Below are positions 44,608-54,017 of a stretch of DNA of 64,000 nt, in pieces. The position numbers were made by a program, and so were the translations under genes. The stretch comes from an uncultured Pelagibacteraceae bacterium. Lineage in GTDB: Bacteria > Pseudomonadota > Alphaproteobacteria > Pelagibacterales > Pelagibacteraceae. The stretch lies in contig CACJZT010000004.1 of NCBI GenBank assembly GCA_902598015.1, positions 1-64,000 on the forward strand, read 5' to 3'. Numbering within the stretch: the stretch's first letter is position 1; each line of letters starts with the position of its first letter. The notes beneath the pieces are model-generated. The model saw only the letters and a program-made list of their open reading frames with translations. It was not told where the DNA came from and ran no database searches.

Positions 44608-45780
44608 TTAACAAAGATACTCAAGTGCCTTAAGTATTCCACCTTTTTTATAAGGTATTTTAGATTTCATTAAACCCATTTCAACACCTGCTAATGTTCC
44701 AGCTAACATCAGTTCATTAAAATCACCTAGATGACCAATTCTAAAAATTTTACCAGCAACTTTTGCAAGTCCAGTTCCCAAAGACATGTTATAATGATCT
44801 AAAATAGTTTTTCTTAAAAAATCTGCATCATGACCATCTGGAACCATTACTGCTGTTAATGAATCTGAGTATTCTTCTGGATTTTTACAAAGTATTTCTA
44901 ATCCCCAAGAGTTAACTGCAACTCTTGTAGCTTCTGCAAATCTTTTGTGTCTTTTGAAAACATTATCTAAACCTTCTTCTGTAAGCATATTGATTGCTTC
45001 ATCCAAACCATAAAATAAATTTGTGGCTGGTGTGTAAGGAAAGTAACCTTTTTTATTGTTTTCTAACATCGGTCCCCAATCCCAGTAAGATTTTGGTAAT
45101 TCAGATGTTTTATATGCCTCTAAAGCTTTAGAACTTATTGCATTAAAAGAAAGTCCTGGTGGTAATAGTAATCCTTTTTGAGAACCACCAACAGTTACAT
45201 CCACTTTCCACTCTTCATGTCTATAATCAATAGAGCCTAATGAAGATATCGTATCAACAAATAATAAAGCTGGATGTTCCGCATTATCCATAGCTTTTCT
45301 AATTTCTCCAATTCTACTTGTAACACCTGTAGAAGTTTCATTATGTACAGCACAAACTGCTTTAATTTTTTTATCTTTGTCTTCTTTTAGTTTTTGTTCA
45401 ACGATGTTTGGATCAACACCTGTTCTCCAATCACCTTCAACAAAGTCAACTTTAATTTTAAATTTTTGAGCAATATCCCACCAAAGAGTTGAGAAATGTC
45501 CAGTTTCAAACATCAAGATTTTATCTCCAGCACTTAAAGTGTTTACAAGCGCGGCTTCCCAAGCTCCCGTTCCTGAAGCTGGAAAAATTATTACAGGTTC
45601 AGAGGTTTTGAAAATTAATTTTATTCGATCTAAAACTCTTAATCCTAATTCAGCAAAGTCAGGTCCTCTATGATCTATAGTTGGATAATCCATAGCTCTT
45701 AGAACTCTATCTGGAACGTTTGTTGGTCCTGGAATTTGTAAAAAATGTCGACCAGGTCTTATATTATTTGAAATTGCCAT
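44608..45780 (-). CDS. Class V aminotransferase, serine/alanine-glyoxylate type
   Basis: PLP enzyme of 390 residues, normal for the serine-glyoxylate aminotransferase group. The PLP lysine lies in TVGGSQKGLLLPPGLSF, and PGPTNVPDRVLRAMDYPTIDHRGPDF is the N-terminal signature. It converts glyoxylate to glycine with serine, alanine or aspartate as the donor. The group includes the aspartate-glyoxylate enzyme of the hydroxyaspartate cycle, but the other genes of that cycle are not in the window. It is divergent from the enolase-superfamily gene by 45 bases. Confidence 0.9.
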   Translation of the reverse strand: MAISNNIRPGRHFLQIPGPTNVPDRVLRAMDYPTIDHRGPDFAELGLRVLDRIKLIFKTSEPVIIFPASGTGAWEAALVNTLSAGDKILMFETGHFSTLWWDIAQKFKIKVDFVEGDWRTGVDPNIVEQKLKEDKDKKIKAVCAVHNETSTGVTSRIGEIRKAMDNAEHPALLFVDTISSLGSIDYRHEEWKVDVTVGGSQKGLLLPPGLSFNAISSKALEAYKTSELPKSYWDWGPMLENNKKGYFPYTPATNLFYGLDEAINMLTEEGLDNVFKRHKRFAEATRVAVNSWGLEILCKNPEEYSDSLTAVMVPDGHDADFLRKTILDHYNMSLGTGLAKVAGKIFRIGHLGDFNELMLAGTLAGVEMGLMKSKIPYKKGGILKALEYLC

Positions 45781-45825
45781 ACCGCTGTATATGCTAAAGA
45801 AATTATATAAGCAAATTTATAATGT

Positions 45826-46980
45826 ATGACAAATAGTAGTAATTTAATTGATAGCATAGAAGTTTACGTTCTTAATAATCCAGATGAAGTAAAACCACAT
45901 TGGGTTAGTCACTTTATTGTACCAACAGCTAATGAACTCTTAATTAAAATTAAAACTAAAGATGGTAATTCAGGATTTGGATTAGCAACAAGCTACACTG
46001 ATATTGCTCCTATCATCAAACCATTTTCAAATGGCTTACAAAATTTAATAATTGGAGAAGATCCATTTTGCCCAGAAAAAATTTATGAAAAAATTTTCAA
46101 ATTAACTGATACTCGAGTCAGTAGCGAAAAAGGTTGGAGTAGAGAAGCATTAATCAGAATTTCAGCAGCTTTAGATATTGCTTGTTGGGATTTGATAGGA
46201 AAAGCTTCAAACATCCCATTGTACAAATTATTTGGTGGATACAGAAATAAAATTCCTGTTTATGTTACATGTGCTTACTACAGAGATGGTAAAGATGAAA
46301 AAGAGCTAAGAGATGAAATAAAAAAATTATTAAATGTTAATCATCAAAGTTTTAAAGTTAAGGTTGGGGGACTTAGTATCAAAGAAGACGCTAAGAGACT
46401 AGAGATTATTAGAGATGAAATTGGAGATCAAAAAGAATTAATGATTGATGTTAATAGAGCATGGGATCTAAAAACTGCAATTGAAGGTGTAAAAGAATTT
46501 GAGAGATTTAATCCTACATGGATTGAAGAACCTGTTAGATGGGAAGATGATAGAAGAACTTTAAAACTTTTATCAAAACAAACTAAAATTCCATTATCAG
46601 GTGGTGAAAGTGAAATAACTATTTATGGGTGTAGGTCTATGATTGAAGAAGAGGCAATACAAATTTTACAATTTGATTGCACGATGTTTGGTGGTTTCAC
46701 TAATGGAAAAAAACTTTCAGCTTTATGTGAATTAAATCATATAGATGTAGCACCACATCATGATTGTTATATTCACGCTCCATTAGTAGCGTCAACTCCA
46801 GCTGGAAGAATAGTTGAGTCATTTGATGATGAGAGAGATCCTCTTCAAGGACAATTATTTGAAAATCCACATAAAATGAGTGATGGATGGATACATTTAA
46901 ATGAAAAACCTGGTTTAGGTTTAGAGATTTCAGAAGCCGCGTTAAAAAAGTTCGGTAAACTGGTTTACAAAAATAAATAA
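45826..46980 (+). CDS. Mandelate racemase/muconate lactonizing enzyme family protein
   Basis: Enolase-superfamily enzyme, 384 residues. The catalytic pieces are in order: KVKVGG (KxK pair), DVNRAWD (metal Asp), WIEEPV (metal Glu), LSGGESE (metal Glu), and the APHHDC histidine motif. It likely racemises or dehydrates a sugar acid or another carboxylate. Adjacent to a D-2-hydroxyacid dehydrogenase-type gene 17 bases later, so both may act on the same acid. Exact substrate is unknown. Confidence 0.88.
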   Translation: MTNSSNLIDSIEVYVLNNPDEVKPHWVSHFIVPTANELLIKIKTKDGNSGFGLATSYTDIAPIIKPFSNGLQNLIIGEDPFCPEKIYEKIFKLTDTRVSSEKGWSREALIRISAALDIACWDLIGKASNIPLYKLFGGYRNKIPVYVTCAYYRDGKDEKELRDEIKKLLNVNHQSFKVKVGGLSIKEDAKRLEIIRDEIGDQKELMIDVNRAWDLKTAIEGVKEFERFNPTWIEEPVRWEDDRRTLKLLSKQTKIPLSGGESEITIYGCRSMIEEEAIQILQFDCTMFGGFTNGKKLSALCELNHIDVAPHHDCYIHAPLVASTPAGRIVESFDDERDPLQGQLFENPHKMSDGWIHLNEKPGLGLEISEAALKKFGKLVYKNK

Positions 46981-46997
46981 ACCTTTAATTAAGTTTT

Positions 46998-49901
46998 ATG
47001 CGGTTTAATTCAGATCAAATACAAAAGATTGGTAAAGAAATTAGCAGTAAAGTTAATGGTAAAACTTTATTCGATGAATTCTCACGAGGAAGATACAGTA
47101 CAGATGCTTCTGTATATCAAATTAAACCCCTTGGTGTAGTTCTTCCAAAAGATACCAATGATGTTTTAAGTTTAATGGAATATTCACAAAAGAATTCTGT
47201 TCCCCTATTAGCTAGAGGTGGTGGAAGTTCTCAATGTGGTCAGACTGTTGGAGAAAGTGTTGTATTAGATTACAGCAAACATCAAAATAAAATTTTAGAA
47301 CTCAATGTTGAAGAAAAATATGTGTGGGTTCAACCAGGTGTCGTATTAGATCATCTAAATGCTTATTTGAGACCTCATGGACTTTGGTTTCCAGTAGACG
47401 TTTCAACAAGCAGTAGAGCAACTATAGGAGGAATGTCAGCTAACAATTCCTGTGGATCTAGATCTTTATATTATGGCAACATGGTTCATAATGTATTAGC
47501 TATTGAAGCAATATTAGATGATGGCTCTATATTTAATTTTGATCAAATAAATAAGAATTATTTAGCTACAAAGAACAATCAAGATAGACTCTATAAAATC
47601 ATAGATAAATTCATAGATGTGAGACAACAGGTTGGAGGCGAAATTGATGCTAATTGGCCAACAACACAAAGAAGAGTTGGAGGATATAACATTGATTTAA
47701 TTGATCCAGAAGGATTTAATTCGTCAAATCTTCTTGTTGGCTCTGAAGGAACATTGTCTTTATTCAATAAAATAAAATTAAAGTTATCCGAAATACCACA
47801 GAATAAAATTTTAGGTGTCTGCTACTTTGATAATTTTCATCAAGCAATGGAATTATCAAAAGAGATTGTAAAATTAAAACCAACTTGTGTTGAGTTGATG
47901 GACCAAAATTTATTAAATTTGGCAAAAGAAATACCAATATATGCTGGAGGTATAAAAAAATACATCAAAGGAAATCCTGAAGCAGTTTTGATGGTTGAGT
48001 TTATTGATACAGAGAAAAGTGTATATGAAAAGAAAATAAAGGATCTAGAATACTTAGTTTTAAACCAAAACAAAAAAAATGAGTTTGCATATTATTCAGA
48101 TCTATCAGAGCAGAAAGAAGTTTTTGAAATAAGAAAAGCTGGATTAAATATTTTGATGTCAATGAAAGGTGATAGAAAACCAGTTGCATTCATTGAAGAT
48201 TGTGCAGTTTCTCTTGAACACTTAGCTGACTATACAGCTAGATTAAAAGAAATATTCAAAAAATATGGAACAAGTGGAATGTTTTATGCGCACGCATCTG
48301 TTGGAACTCTTCACGTAAGACCAGTTTTAAATATGAAATCTGACAAGGATATACAAAATATGAGATCTATATCTGAAGAAGCCTTTGAAATGGTTAAAGA
48401 TTATAAAGGTTCTCATTCTGGTGAACATGGAGATGGAATTGTTAGATCAGAATTCCATGAAATGATGTTTGGTAAAAAAATCACAAATGCATTTGAAGAA
48501 ATAAAAGATTCATTCGATAGTAAAAACCTTTTAAATCCTGGAAAAATTGTTCGGCCATTTAAATCAAATGATAGATCTTTAATGAGATACAAATCAGGTT
48601 ATCAAACAGAAAATATAGATACACATTACGATTGGTCTAATTGGGGTCAATTCTCTGATGCAGTTGAGATGTGTAATAACAATGGTGCTTGTAGAAAGTT
48701 AGATTCTGGTGTGATGTGTCCATCGTACAGAGTAACTAAAGAAGAAAAAGATTTAGTCCGAGGCAGAGCAAATACTTTAAGATTAGCTTTATCTAATCAA
48801 CTTCCAGAAGGTTCATTTGCATCAAAAGAAATGTATGAAACTATGGAGTTATGTGTCAGCTGTAAAGCTTGTCAAAGAGAATGTCCTATGTCGGTTGATA
48901 TGGCTAAGATGAAATCTGAGTTTCTTTCTCATTACTATAAAAAATTTAGTATGCGTATTAAAGATAAAGTTATCTCAGATATGCCAAGACTTATTTGGTT
49001 ATTAAAGATTGTTGCTCCTATATTCAATAAAATCAAAAACATACCACTAATCTCAACAATTGTTGAAAAGTTTGGTTTTGCAACAGCAAGGACTATGCCT
49101 GAAGTTCAAAACCAGAACGCATTACGAGAGATTTACGATAGTCAGATAGTATCCGAAAATAAAGTAATTCTGTTTGCAGATACTTTTAATATTAACTTTG
49201 AAAATGAAAATTTAGTTTATGCAATTAAAGTACTAAATAAATTTGGTTATCAGGCAATTATACCAAGTTTTGGTAAAGATAAATTAAAGAGACCACTTTG
49301 TTGTGGAAGAACTTATATTTCTTACGGTCAATTAGACAAAGCCTCTGAGGAGCTAAATAGATTTAATGATTACGTTATCCAAAATAATTATATTGATTTA
49401 CCAGTTGTTGGTATCGAACCATCTTGTTTATTAACTTTTAACGATGAATATCAGACTTTAAAAAATGTGAATAATAGAGAACAAATTAAAAATAAATTTT
49501 ATCTGCTTGAGGAATTTATTTTAGAACAAATAAGAAATAATAATAACATTAAAGCTAATAAGTTCGATCAAAATGTATTAATCCACGGGCACTGTCATCA
49601 AAAATCACAAGATAGAATGAAGGGTCTAACTAATCTTTTATCAGAATTAAATATTAATAATAAAATGATAGAGTCTAGTTGTTGTGGAATGGCTGGTTCA
49701 TTTGGGTATGACAGTAAGACTTATGAAGTCTCTAAAAAAATGGCTAATCTTTCTTTAATACCTGCAATCAATAATAGTGGTGAAAAAGATTTTATTATTG
49801 CAAATGGAACAAGCTGTAGACATCAAATATCTGATTTATCTCAGAAAAAAGGTAAACATGTCTCAGAATTATTATTTAAAATTTTTGAAACAGTTAATTA
49901 A
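46998..49901 (+). CDS. FAD/Fe-S D-2-hydroxyacid dehydrogenase (YdiJ-like)
   Basis: 967-residue fusion of a glycolate-oxidase D-like FAD domain (RGGGSSQCGQTVGE, LLVGSEGTLSLF, SGEHGDG) and an iron-sulfur GlpC-like part. The ferredoxin motif ELCVSCKACQRECPM and an earlier CNNNGACRK bind Fe-S clusters. Two cysteine-rich CCG domains follow (LKRPLCCGRTY and SSCCGMAGSFGYD). This is the family of D-2-hydroxyglutarate dehydrogenases that donate electrons to the respiratory chain. Start is an ATG at 46998. Ends four bases into the convergent amidase gene. Confidence 0.92.
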   Translation: MRFNSDQIQKIGKEISSKVNGKTLFDEFSRGRYSTDASVYQIKPLGVVLPKDTNDVLSLMEYSQKNSVPLLARGGGSSQCGQTVGESVVLDYSKHQNKILELNVEEKYVWVQPGVVLDHLNAYLRPHGLWFPVDVSTSSRATIGGMSANNSCGSRSLYYGNMVHNVLAIEAILDDGSIFNFDQINKNYLATKNNQDRLYKIIDKFIDVRQQVGGEIDANWPTTQRRVGGYNIDLIDPEGFNSSNLLVGSEGTLSLFNKIKLKLSEIPQNKILGVCYFDNFHQAMELSKEIVKLKPTCVELMDQNLLNLAKEIPIYAGGIKKYIKGNPEAVLMVEFIDTEKSVYEKKIKDLEYLVLNQNKKNEFAYYSDLSEQKEVFEIRKAGLNILMSMKGDRKPVAFIEDCAVSLEHLADYTARLKEIFKKYGTSGMFYAHASVGTLHVRPVLNMKSDKDIQNMRSISEEAFEMVKDYKGSHSGEHGDGIVRSEFHEMMFGKKITNAFEEIKDSFDSKNLLNPGKIVRPFKSNDRSLMRYKSGYQTENIDTHYDWSNWGQFSDAVEMCNNNGACRKLDSGVMCPSYRVTKEEKDLVRGRANTLRLALSNQLPEGSFASKEMYETMELCVSCKACQRECPMSVDMAKMKSEFLSHYYKKFSMRIKDKVISDMPRLIWLLKIVAPIFNKIKNIPLISTIVEKFGFATARTMPEVQNQNALREIYDSQIVSENKVILFADTFNINFENENLVYAIKVLNKFGYQAIIPSFGKDKLKRPLCCGRTYISYGQLDKASEELNRFNDYVIQNNYIDLPVVGIEPSCLLTFNDEYQTLKNVNNREQIKNKFYLLEEFILEQIRNNNNIKANKFDQNVLIHGHCHQKSQDRMKGLTNLLSELNINNKMIESSCCGMAGSFGYDSKTYEVSKKMANLSLIPAINNSGEKDFIIANGTSCRHQISDLSQKKGKHVSELLFKIFETVN

Positions 49902-50683
49902 ACCAAACTAGGTATAATTTTTCTTAAATCCATAGAAAGCTTAGGGTTAATTTTTGAATATATCACTCCTTTGCCTATTTTTTTTAATGCTAATATTTTT
50001 CCGTCTGGTGAAATAATTGCTGTATGGCCAAATGTTTCTCTTTTAGGGGTATTTTTACCAGTTTGAGCTGGTGCAAAAATATAACAAAAATTTTCAATCG
50101 CCCTTGCTCTTAAAAGTGTTAACCAATGTTTTTGTCCCGTAAACTTTGTAAAAGCTGATGGAACAGCTATAAAACTTAATTTTTTTTTTGATAAATTTCT
50201 ATAAAGTTCAGGAAATCTTAGATCAAAACAGATTGTAAAACCTATTTTGCCCCAAGGTAAGTTAGCTGTGACTAATTTATTTCCTGCTTTAAAAGTTTTA
50301 CTTTCTTTATGTTGCTCTTTATTTGGAATTTTAACATCAAACATATTAATTTTGTCGTAATATTTGACAATTTTTCCATTCGGTCCAACTAGTATCGATC
50401 TATTTCTGAGCTTATTTTTAACCTTAATACAAATTGAGCCAAGTAAAATCCATTTCTTATATTTTTTTGAAACTTCTTTAATTTTTTTCAAAATTGGATC
50501 TTTATTCATTTCAAATGAATATCTAAAAAGTATTTCCCTACTACTGGACATCAAGGAAGAGGTTTCGGGTGTAATAATTAAATCAGATTTGTTTTTTATA
50601 GCTTGATTTATGTATTTAATAATATCTTTAAAATTACTTTGATAATTTTCTCCACTAGATAATTGTATACAAGCTATTTTCAT
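49898..50683 (-). CDS. Nitrilase-superfamily amidase (deaminated glutathione amidase type)
   Basis: 261 residues. The Glu-Lys-Cys triad is visible: TPETSS, YYDKINMFDVK and GFTICFDLRFPELYR. The TGQKHWLTLLRARAIEN and TFGHTAIISPDGK segments are the Nit1 pattern (deaminated glutathione or omega-amidase substrates). It overlaps the ABC permease gene by four bases and might clean up amides linked to imported amino acids. An N-carbamoylputrescine amidase role was considered because of the polyamine genes but the motifs fit Nit1 better. Confidence 0.83.
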   Translation of the reverse strand: MKIACIQLSSGENYQSNFKDIIKYINQAIKNKSDLIITPETSSLMSSSREILFRYSFEMNKDPILKKIKEVSKKYKKWILLGSICIKVKNKLRNRSILVGPNGKIVKYYDKINMFDVKIPNKEQHKESKTFKAGNKLVTANLPWGKIGFTICFDLRFPELYRNLSKKKLSFIAVPSAFTKFTGQKHWLTLLRARAIENFCYIFAPAQTGKNTPKRETFGHTAIISPDGKILALKKIGKGVIYSKINPKLSMDLRKIIPSLV

Positions 50684-51357
50684 GTTTGAAATCCATATTT
50701 TTTTTCTAAATATTTAATTACATTATGAATTATAAAAGTCATAAACAAGTAAATACCTCCTGCCACAATAAATACCTCAACAGGCTTAAATGTTGTTGAA
50801 ATTATATATTTAGCAACACCAGTTAAGTCCATAAGTGTGACTGTACTTGCCAAGGATGTACCTTTAAGCATTAAAATAATTTCATTACCATAAGCTGGTA
50901 AAGATTGTTTAATTGCAATAGGAATTTGTATTTTTGTAAAAATAATCTTAGAGGGGATACCTAAACTTCTTCCAGCTTCTAAATATCCAGGTTTTATAGT
51001 TTGAAAAGCTGATCTCAATATTTCTGATGTATAAGCACCAGTATTTAATGAAAATGCTATTATCGCACACCAATATGGTTCTTTTAAAACTACCCACAAA
51101 AAGGTTGTTCTTAAATATTCAATTTGACCTAATCCAAAATATATTATGAAGATTTGAACCAATAAAGGAGTTCCTCTAAAAATATATGAATATCCGTAAG
51201 CAAATTTATTAATCAACTTATTATTATTCATTCTCAAGATTGCAAAACCTAATCCAATAAAAAGACCAAAAATTAAAGATACAGATAGCAGTTTAAGAGT
51301 AATCAAAGTTGCATTCAGCAACTTAGGAAAACTATTAATCATTAATTCAATATCCAT
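50680..51357 (-). CDS. Amino-acid ABC importer permease (HisM/GlnP type)
   Basis: 225 residues with five membrane segments. The EAA coupling loop is YLEAGRSLGIPSKIIFTKIQIP. Starts with FRGTPLLVQIFIIYFGLG and NTGAYTSEILRSAF as in polar amino acid permeases. Overlaps the other permease by one base and the amidase by four. Partners: the binding protein at 52089 and an ATPase that is not encoded nearby. Confidence 0.9.
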   Translation of the reverse strand: MDIELMINSFPKLLNATLITLKLLSVSLIFGLFIGLGFAILRMNNNKLINKFAYGYSYIFRGTPLLVQIFIIYFGLGQIEYLRTTFLWVVLKEPYWCAIIAFSLNTGAYTSEILRSAFQTIKPGYLEAGRSLGIPSKIIFTKIQIPIAIKQSLPAYGNEIILMLKGTSLASTVTLMDLTGVAKYIISTTFKPVEVFIVAGGIYLFMTFIIHNVIKYLEKKYGFQT

Positions 51358-52049
51358 TAATAACCTTTGCTATATTTTGTTTCTAATCTATTTAATAATT
51401 GCATACTTAAAAATGTAAGCATTAAGTATAGAACTGCTGCGAATGAGTAAAAAAATAATGGATCTCTAGTTGAACCAGCTGCAATATAGGATTGTCTCAT
51501 TATTTCAACTAAACCAGTTACAGATATAAGTGAAGTATCTTTTAATGTAATTTGCCAAACATTACTTAAGTTTGGAAATGCTAATCTTAGCATTTGAGGC
51601 AAAATAATTTTAAAGAAGTAAATATATTTATTAAAACCTAAAACTTTTGCAGCTTCAAATTGACCTTTATCAATTGATTGTAGGGCTCCTCTAAATACTT
51701 CGGTTGAATATGCTCCCGATATTATCCCTATTGAAAATGAACCAGTTAAAAAAGCATTAATTTCGATGTAATCATTATAACCAAATATTGAAGCAACAAA
51801 CATAATTGCTCCACTTCCACCGAAGAAAAATAAATAAATTACAAGAAGCTCTGGTACACCTCTAATAACTGTGGTGTATGCATTGGCAATTGAGTTTAGA
51901 ATTTTGTTATTAGATAACTTTAATGGAGTAAATAAAGCAGCAAATATAAAGCCAATTATCATTGCGGTTATTGAGACCGCAATTGTCATTAAGGTTGCAA
52001 AGAATAACTCGTCTCCCCAACCTTTATCACCAAAATATAGAAGTTCCAT
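51357..52049 (-). CDS. Amino-acid ABC importer permease (HisQ type)
   Basis: 230 residues, five membrane segments, with EAA loop FEAAKVLGFNKYIYFFKIILP and IRGVPELLVIYLFFFGG. The likely substrate is a basic amino acid or similar. Follows the binding-protein gene after a 39-base gap with a hairpin. Coupled by a one-base overlap to the second permease. Confidence 0.9.
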   Translation of the reverse strand: MELLYFGDKGWGDELFFATLMTIAVSITAMIIGFIFAALFTPLKLSNNKILNSIANAYTTVIRGVPELLVIYLFFFGGSGAIMFVASIFGYNDYIEINAFLTGSFSIGIISGAYSTEVFRGALQSIDKGQFEAAKVLGFNKYIYFFKIILPQMLRLAFPNLSNVWQITLKDTSLISVTGLVEIMRQSYIAAGSTRDPLFFYSFAAVLYLMLTFLSMQLLNRLETKYSKGY

Positions 52050-52055
52050 AATATA

Positions 52056-52075
52056 GGTGGCTAATTATAGCCACC
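52056..52075 (-). terminator. Hairpin between amino-acid binding protein and permease genes
   Basis: Positions 52056-52063 (GGTGGCTA) and 52068-52075 are exact reverse complements with a four-base loop. On the minus strand the hairpin ends six bases before the permease start at 52049. It is the third binding-protein gene in the window followed by such a hairpin, though this one lacks a U-tract. Confidence 0.75.
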
Positions 52076-52088
52076 CATAAATAATTTA

Positions 52089-52916
52089 TTACATAGAAGC
52101 GTCAAAACCAAAATGTTTTATAGCAAGCTTACTGATAATGCCATCATCTCTAGCTTTATCAATTGCTGCATTAAAATCATTTAAAAGTTTAGAGTCACCT
52201 TTTCTAATACCTACACCAACACCATTACCAAAATCTCCGCCTGCAAATGTTGGTCCAGTTAATACTACTCCTTTACCAGATTTTTCTGCATAATCTGTAA
52301 AAGCAACTGCTGCAGCTAGTGCAGCATCTATTCTACCAGCAGATAAATCTAAGTTTACTTCATCTTGAGTTTTGTAAGTTCTTATCTTTACATTACCCAT
52401 TAAACCAGACTCTAAGAAGTTCTGGTGAATTGTTGCTGTTTGTACACCAATAGTTTTACCTTTAAATGCTTTGGTCAAAACATCTAGTGTTGCTTGTTCA
52501 TCAGCACTTACGTCAGATAAATTTATAGCTGACATTGTTTTAAGACCCTCGTTTTTCGATCCTTTCATAACAGCTAATGATGCAACTTCATCAGCATAAC
52601 CTTGAGAAAAGTTTATTGTTTTCATTCTCTCACCAGTTATTGACATTCCAGCCATAATAGCATCAAATTTTCTTGAAACTAAAGCTGGTATCATTCCATC
52701 CCAGTCTTGCTCCACAATTGTACAATCATGATTCATTATTTTGCATAATTCATTTGCTAATTCGACTTCAAAGCCAATCAAATTTCCTGCTGAATCTTTA
52801 GAATTCCAAGGCGGATATGCACCTTCGGTTCCTATTTTAATTTGATCTGCAATAGAAGAAATTGTTAGAAATGATGATATTAAAATACCAAGTCCTAATA
52901 CTTTTAATTTTTTCAT
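52089..52916 (-). CDS. Periplasmic amino-acid binding protein (family 3)
   Basis: 275 residues, signal peptide MKKLKVLGLGILISSFLTISSIA. IGTEGAYPPWNSKDSAGNLIGFEVELANELC and QDWDGMIPAL are the family 3 signature, close to lysine/arginine/ornithine or octopine binders. The GFDASM end is typical. Leads the importer operon after a Shine-Dalgarno GGAGG. No ATPase gene is in the cluster. Confidence 0.92.
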   Translation of the reverse strand: MKKLKVLGLGILISSFLTISSIADQIKIGTEGAYPPWNSKDSAGNLIGFEVELANELCKIMNHDCTIVEQDWDGMIPALVSRKFDAIMAGMSITGERMKTINFSQGYADEVASLAVMKGSKNEGLKTMSAINLSDVSADEQATLDVLTKAFKGKTIGVQTATIHQNFLESGLMGNVKIRTYKTQDEVNLDLSAGRIDAALAAAVAFTDYAEKSGKGVVLTGPTFAGGDFGNGVGVGIRKGDSKLLNDFNAAIDKARDDGIISKLAIKHFGFDASM

Positions 52917-52974
52917 TTTTTTCCTCCAAAATTTTGAAGATTATTTCATAAAATTATTGTTTTAAAAAGTAAAA

Positions 52975-54015
52975 TTAATGATTTATTGACGAGGAAAAAT
53001 TCCAAGAACAATCGAAACTAGGTATATAAACTCTTGAAAGTTTTGTATTTCCAAAATTTTTGTTAAAAACATTTAACCAATTTTCAACTTGTTTTGGTTT
53101 TTTGTCTTGGCTTCCAACTTGAGCAGTAATTACACCTTTAGGTTTTAATATTCTTTCTAGAGATGACATATTTTTTGCAGCCAAATCTATGCAAAATTGA
53201 TCATCGTTAAGATCAACAAAAATTTGATCATAGGTATTATCTTTGACTGATTTAATGCTCTCAAATGCATCGCCCCAAACACATTTAACTGAATTTTTTT
53301 CTGTAGCCTTTTCTCCTATTTTACTTAAATGTTTATCGCATACATCAACAACTTCAGGATCTAATTCATACCAATCTATAAATCCAAAATTTTGTGAAAT
53401 ACATTCTCTTGCTACCCCACCGTCACCTCCACCAATAATTGCAGCTTTTTCTTTATTTGAATTCAAATTAAGACCAGAATTTACAAAGGTTGAGCTATAT
53501 AAATGTTCATCGCTCTCAGCAACTTGTATTTCATTATCAATAAATAAAGCTTTTCCAAATTGTTCTAAATCAAGTATTTCAATGTATTGACCAACCTTAG
53601 ATTTAAAATTTTCTAATACTTTGTTTACAACATAAGATTTTTTTAATCCTGGTGAACTGTAATTATCATGATATAGATCAATTGTATCTCTGTTAAATTC
53701 CTTAATAATGATTTGTTTGTGTTCTATTTCTTCTTTAATTACTTTAAGAGCAACTGATGGTGAAACTTTACCGCAAGTAAAAAAATCAAAACTTATAATT
53801 TCATTTTCTGGAAAAGTGTGAAAACTAATGTGACTTTCAGCAAGTAATGCAACTAATGTAAAGCCTTGAGGTTCAAATTTATATTTTGAAATCTTTAAAA
53901 CTGTTACTTTTGCTAATTTCGCAATTTTATAAACTAACTTTTCATAAAAAGATGGATCATATTCTTTTTTAGTTCCAATGATATCTAGAGTTATATGTTC
54001 TCCGACCTTTGTCAT
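52975..54015 (-). CDS. speDE: S-adenosylmethionine decarboxylase fused to spermidine synthase-like domain
   Basis: 346 residues from the ATG at 54015 (a TTG two codons upstream is less likely). Residues 1-110 are a bacterial class AdoMet decarboxylase with cleavage site Glu60-Ser61 (AESHIS), proton donor Cys81 and His66, the same spacing as the classic Ser63/His68/Cys83. Residues about 120-346 are an aminopropyltransferase with GGGDGG (195-200) and IFVDLNDDQ. The usual D-x-x-DP block is D268-L-N-D-D. The usual YHE motif is HLYSST. So the amine acceptor may differ from putrescine. Two bases downstream of the aldolase gene's stop. Confidence 0.88.
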   Translation of the reverse strand: MTKVGEHITLDIIGTKKEYDPSFYEKLVYKIAKLAKVTVLKISKYKFEPQGFTLVALLAESHISFHTFPENEIISFDFFTCGKVSPSVALKVIKEEIEHKQIIIKEFNRDTIDLYHDNYSSPGLKKSYVVNKVLENFKSKVGQYIEILDLEQFGKALFIDNEIQVAESDEHLYSSTFVNSGLNLNSNKEKAAIIGGGDGGVARECISQNFGFIDWYELDPEVVDVCDKHLSKIGEKATEKNSVKCVWGDAFESIKSVKDNTYDQIFVDLNDDQFCIDLAAKNMSSLERILKPKGVITAQVGSQDKKPKQVENWLNVFNKNFGNTKLSRVYIPSFDCSWNFSSSINH

Positions 54016-54017
54016 AT

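Noticed and set aside
44608-45780. Part of a beta-hydroxyaspartate cycle operon
   Set aside because: The aminotransferase resembles enzymes of that cycle, but no aldolase, dehydratase or imine reductase genes are beside it.
47840-48189. Minus-strand frames inside the large dehydrogenase
   Set aside because: They overlap the strong catalytic frame and have no domain features or start context.
49898-50683. N-carbamoylputrescine amidase (polyamine route)
   Set aside because: Motifs (TGQKHWLTLLRARAIEN, FDLRFPELYR) fit the Nit1 deaminated-glutathione type better. The polyamine genes are separated by the importer.
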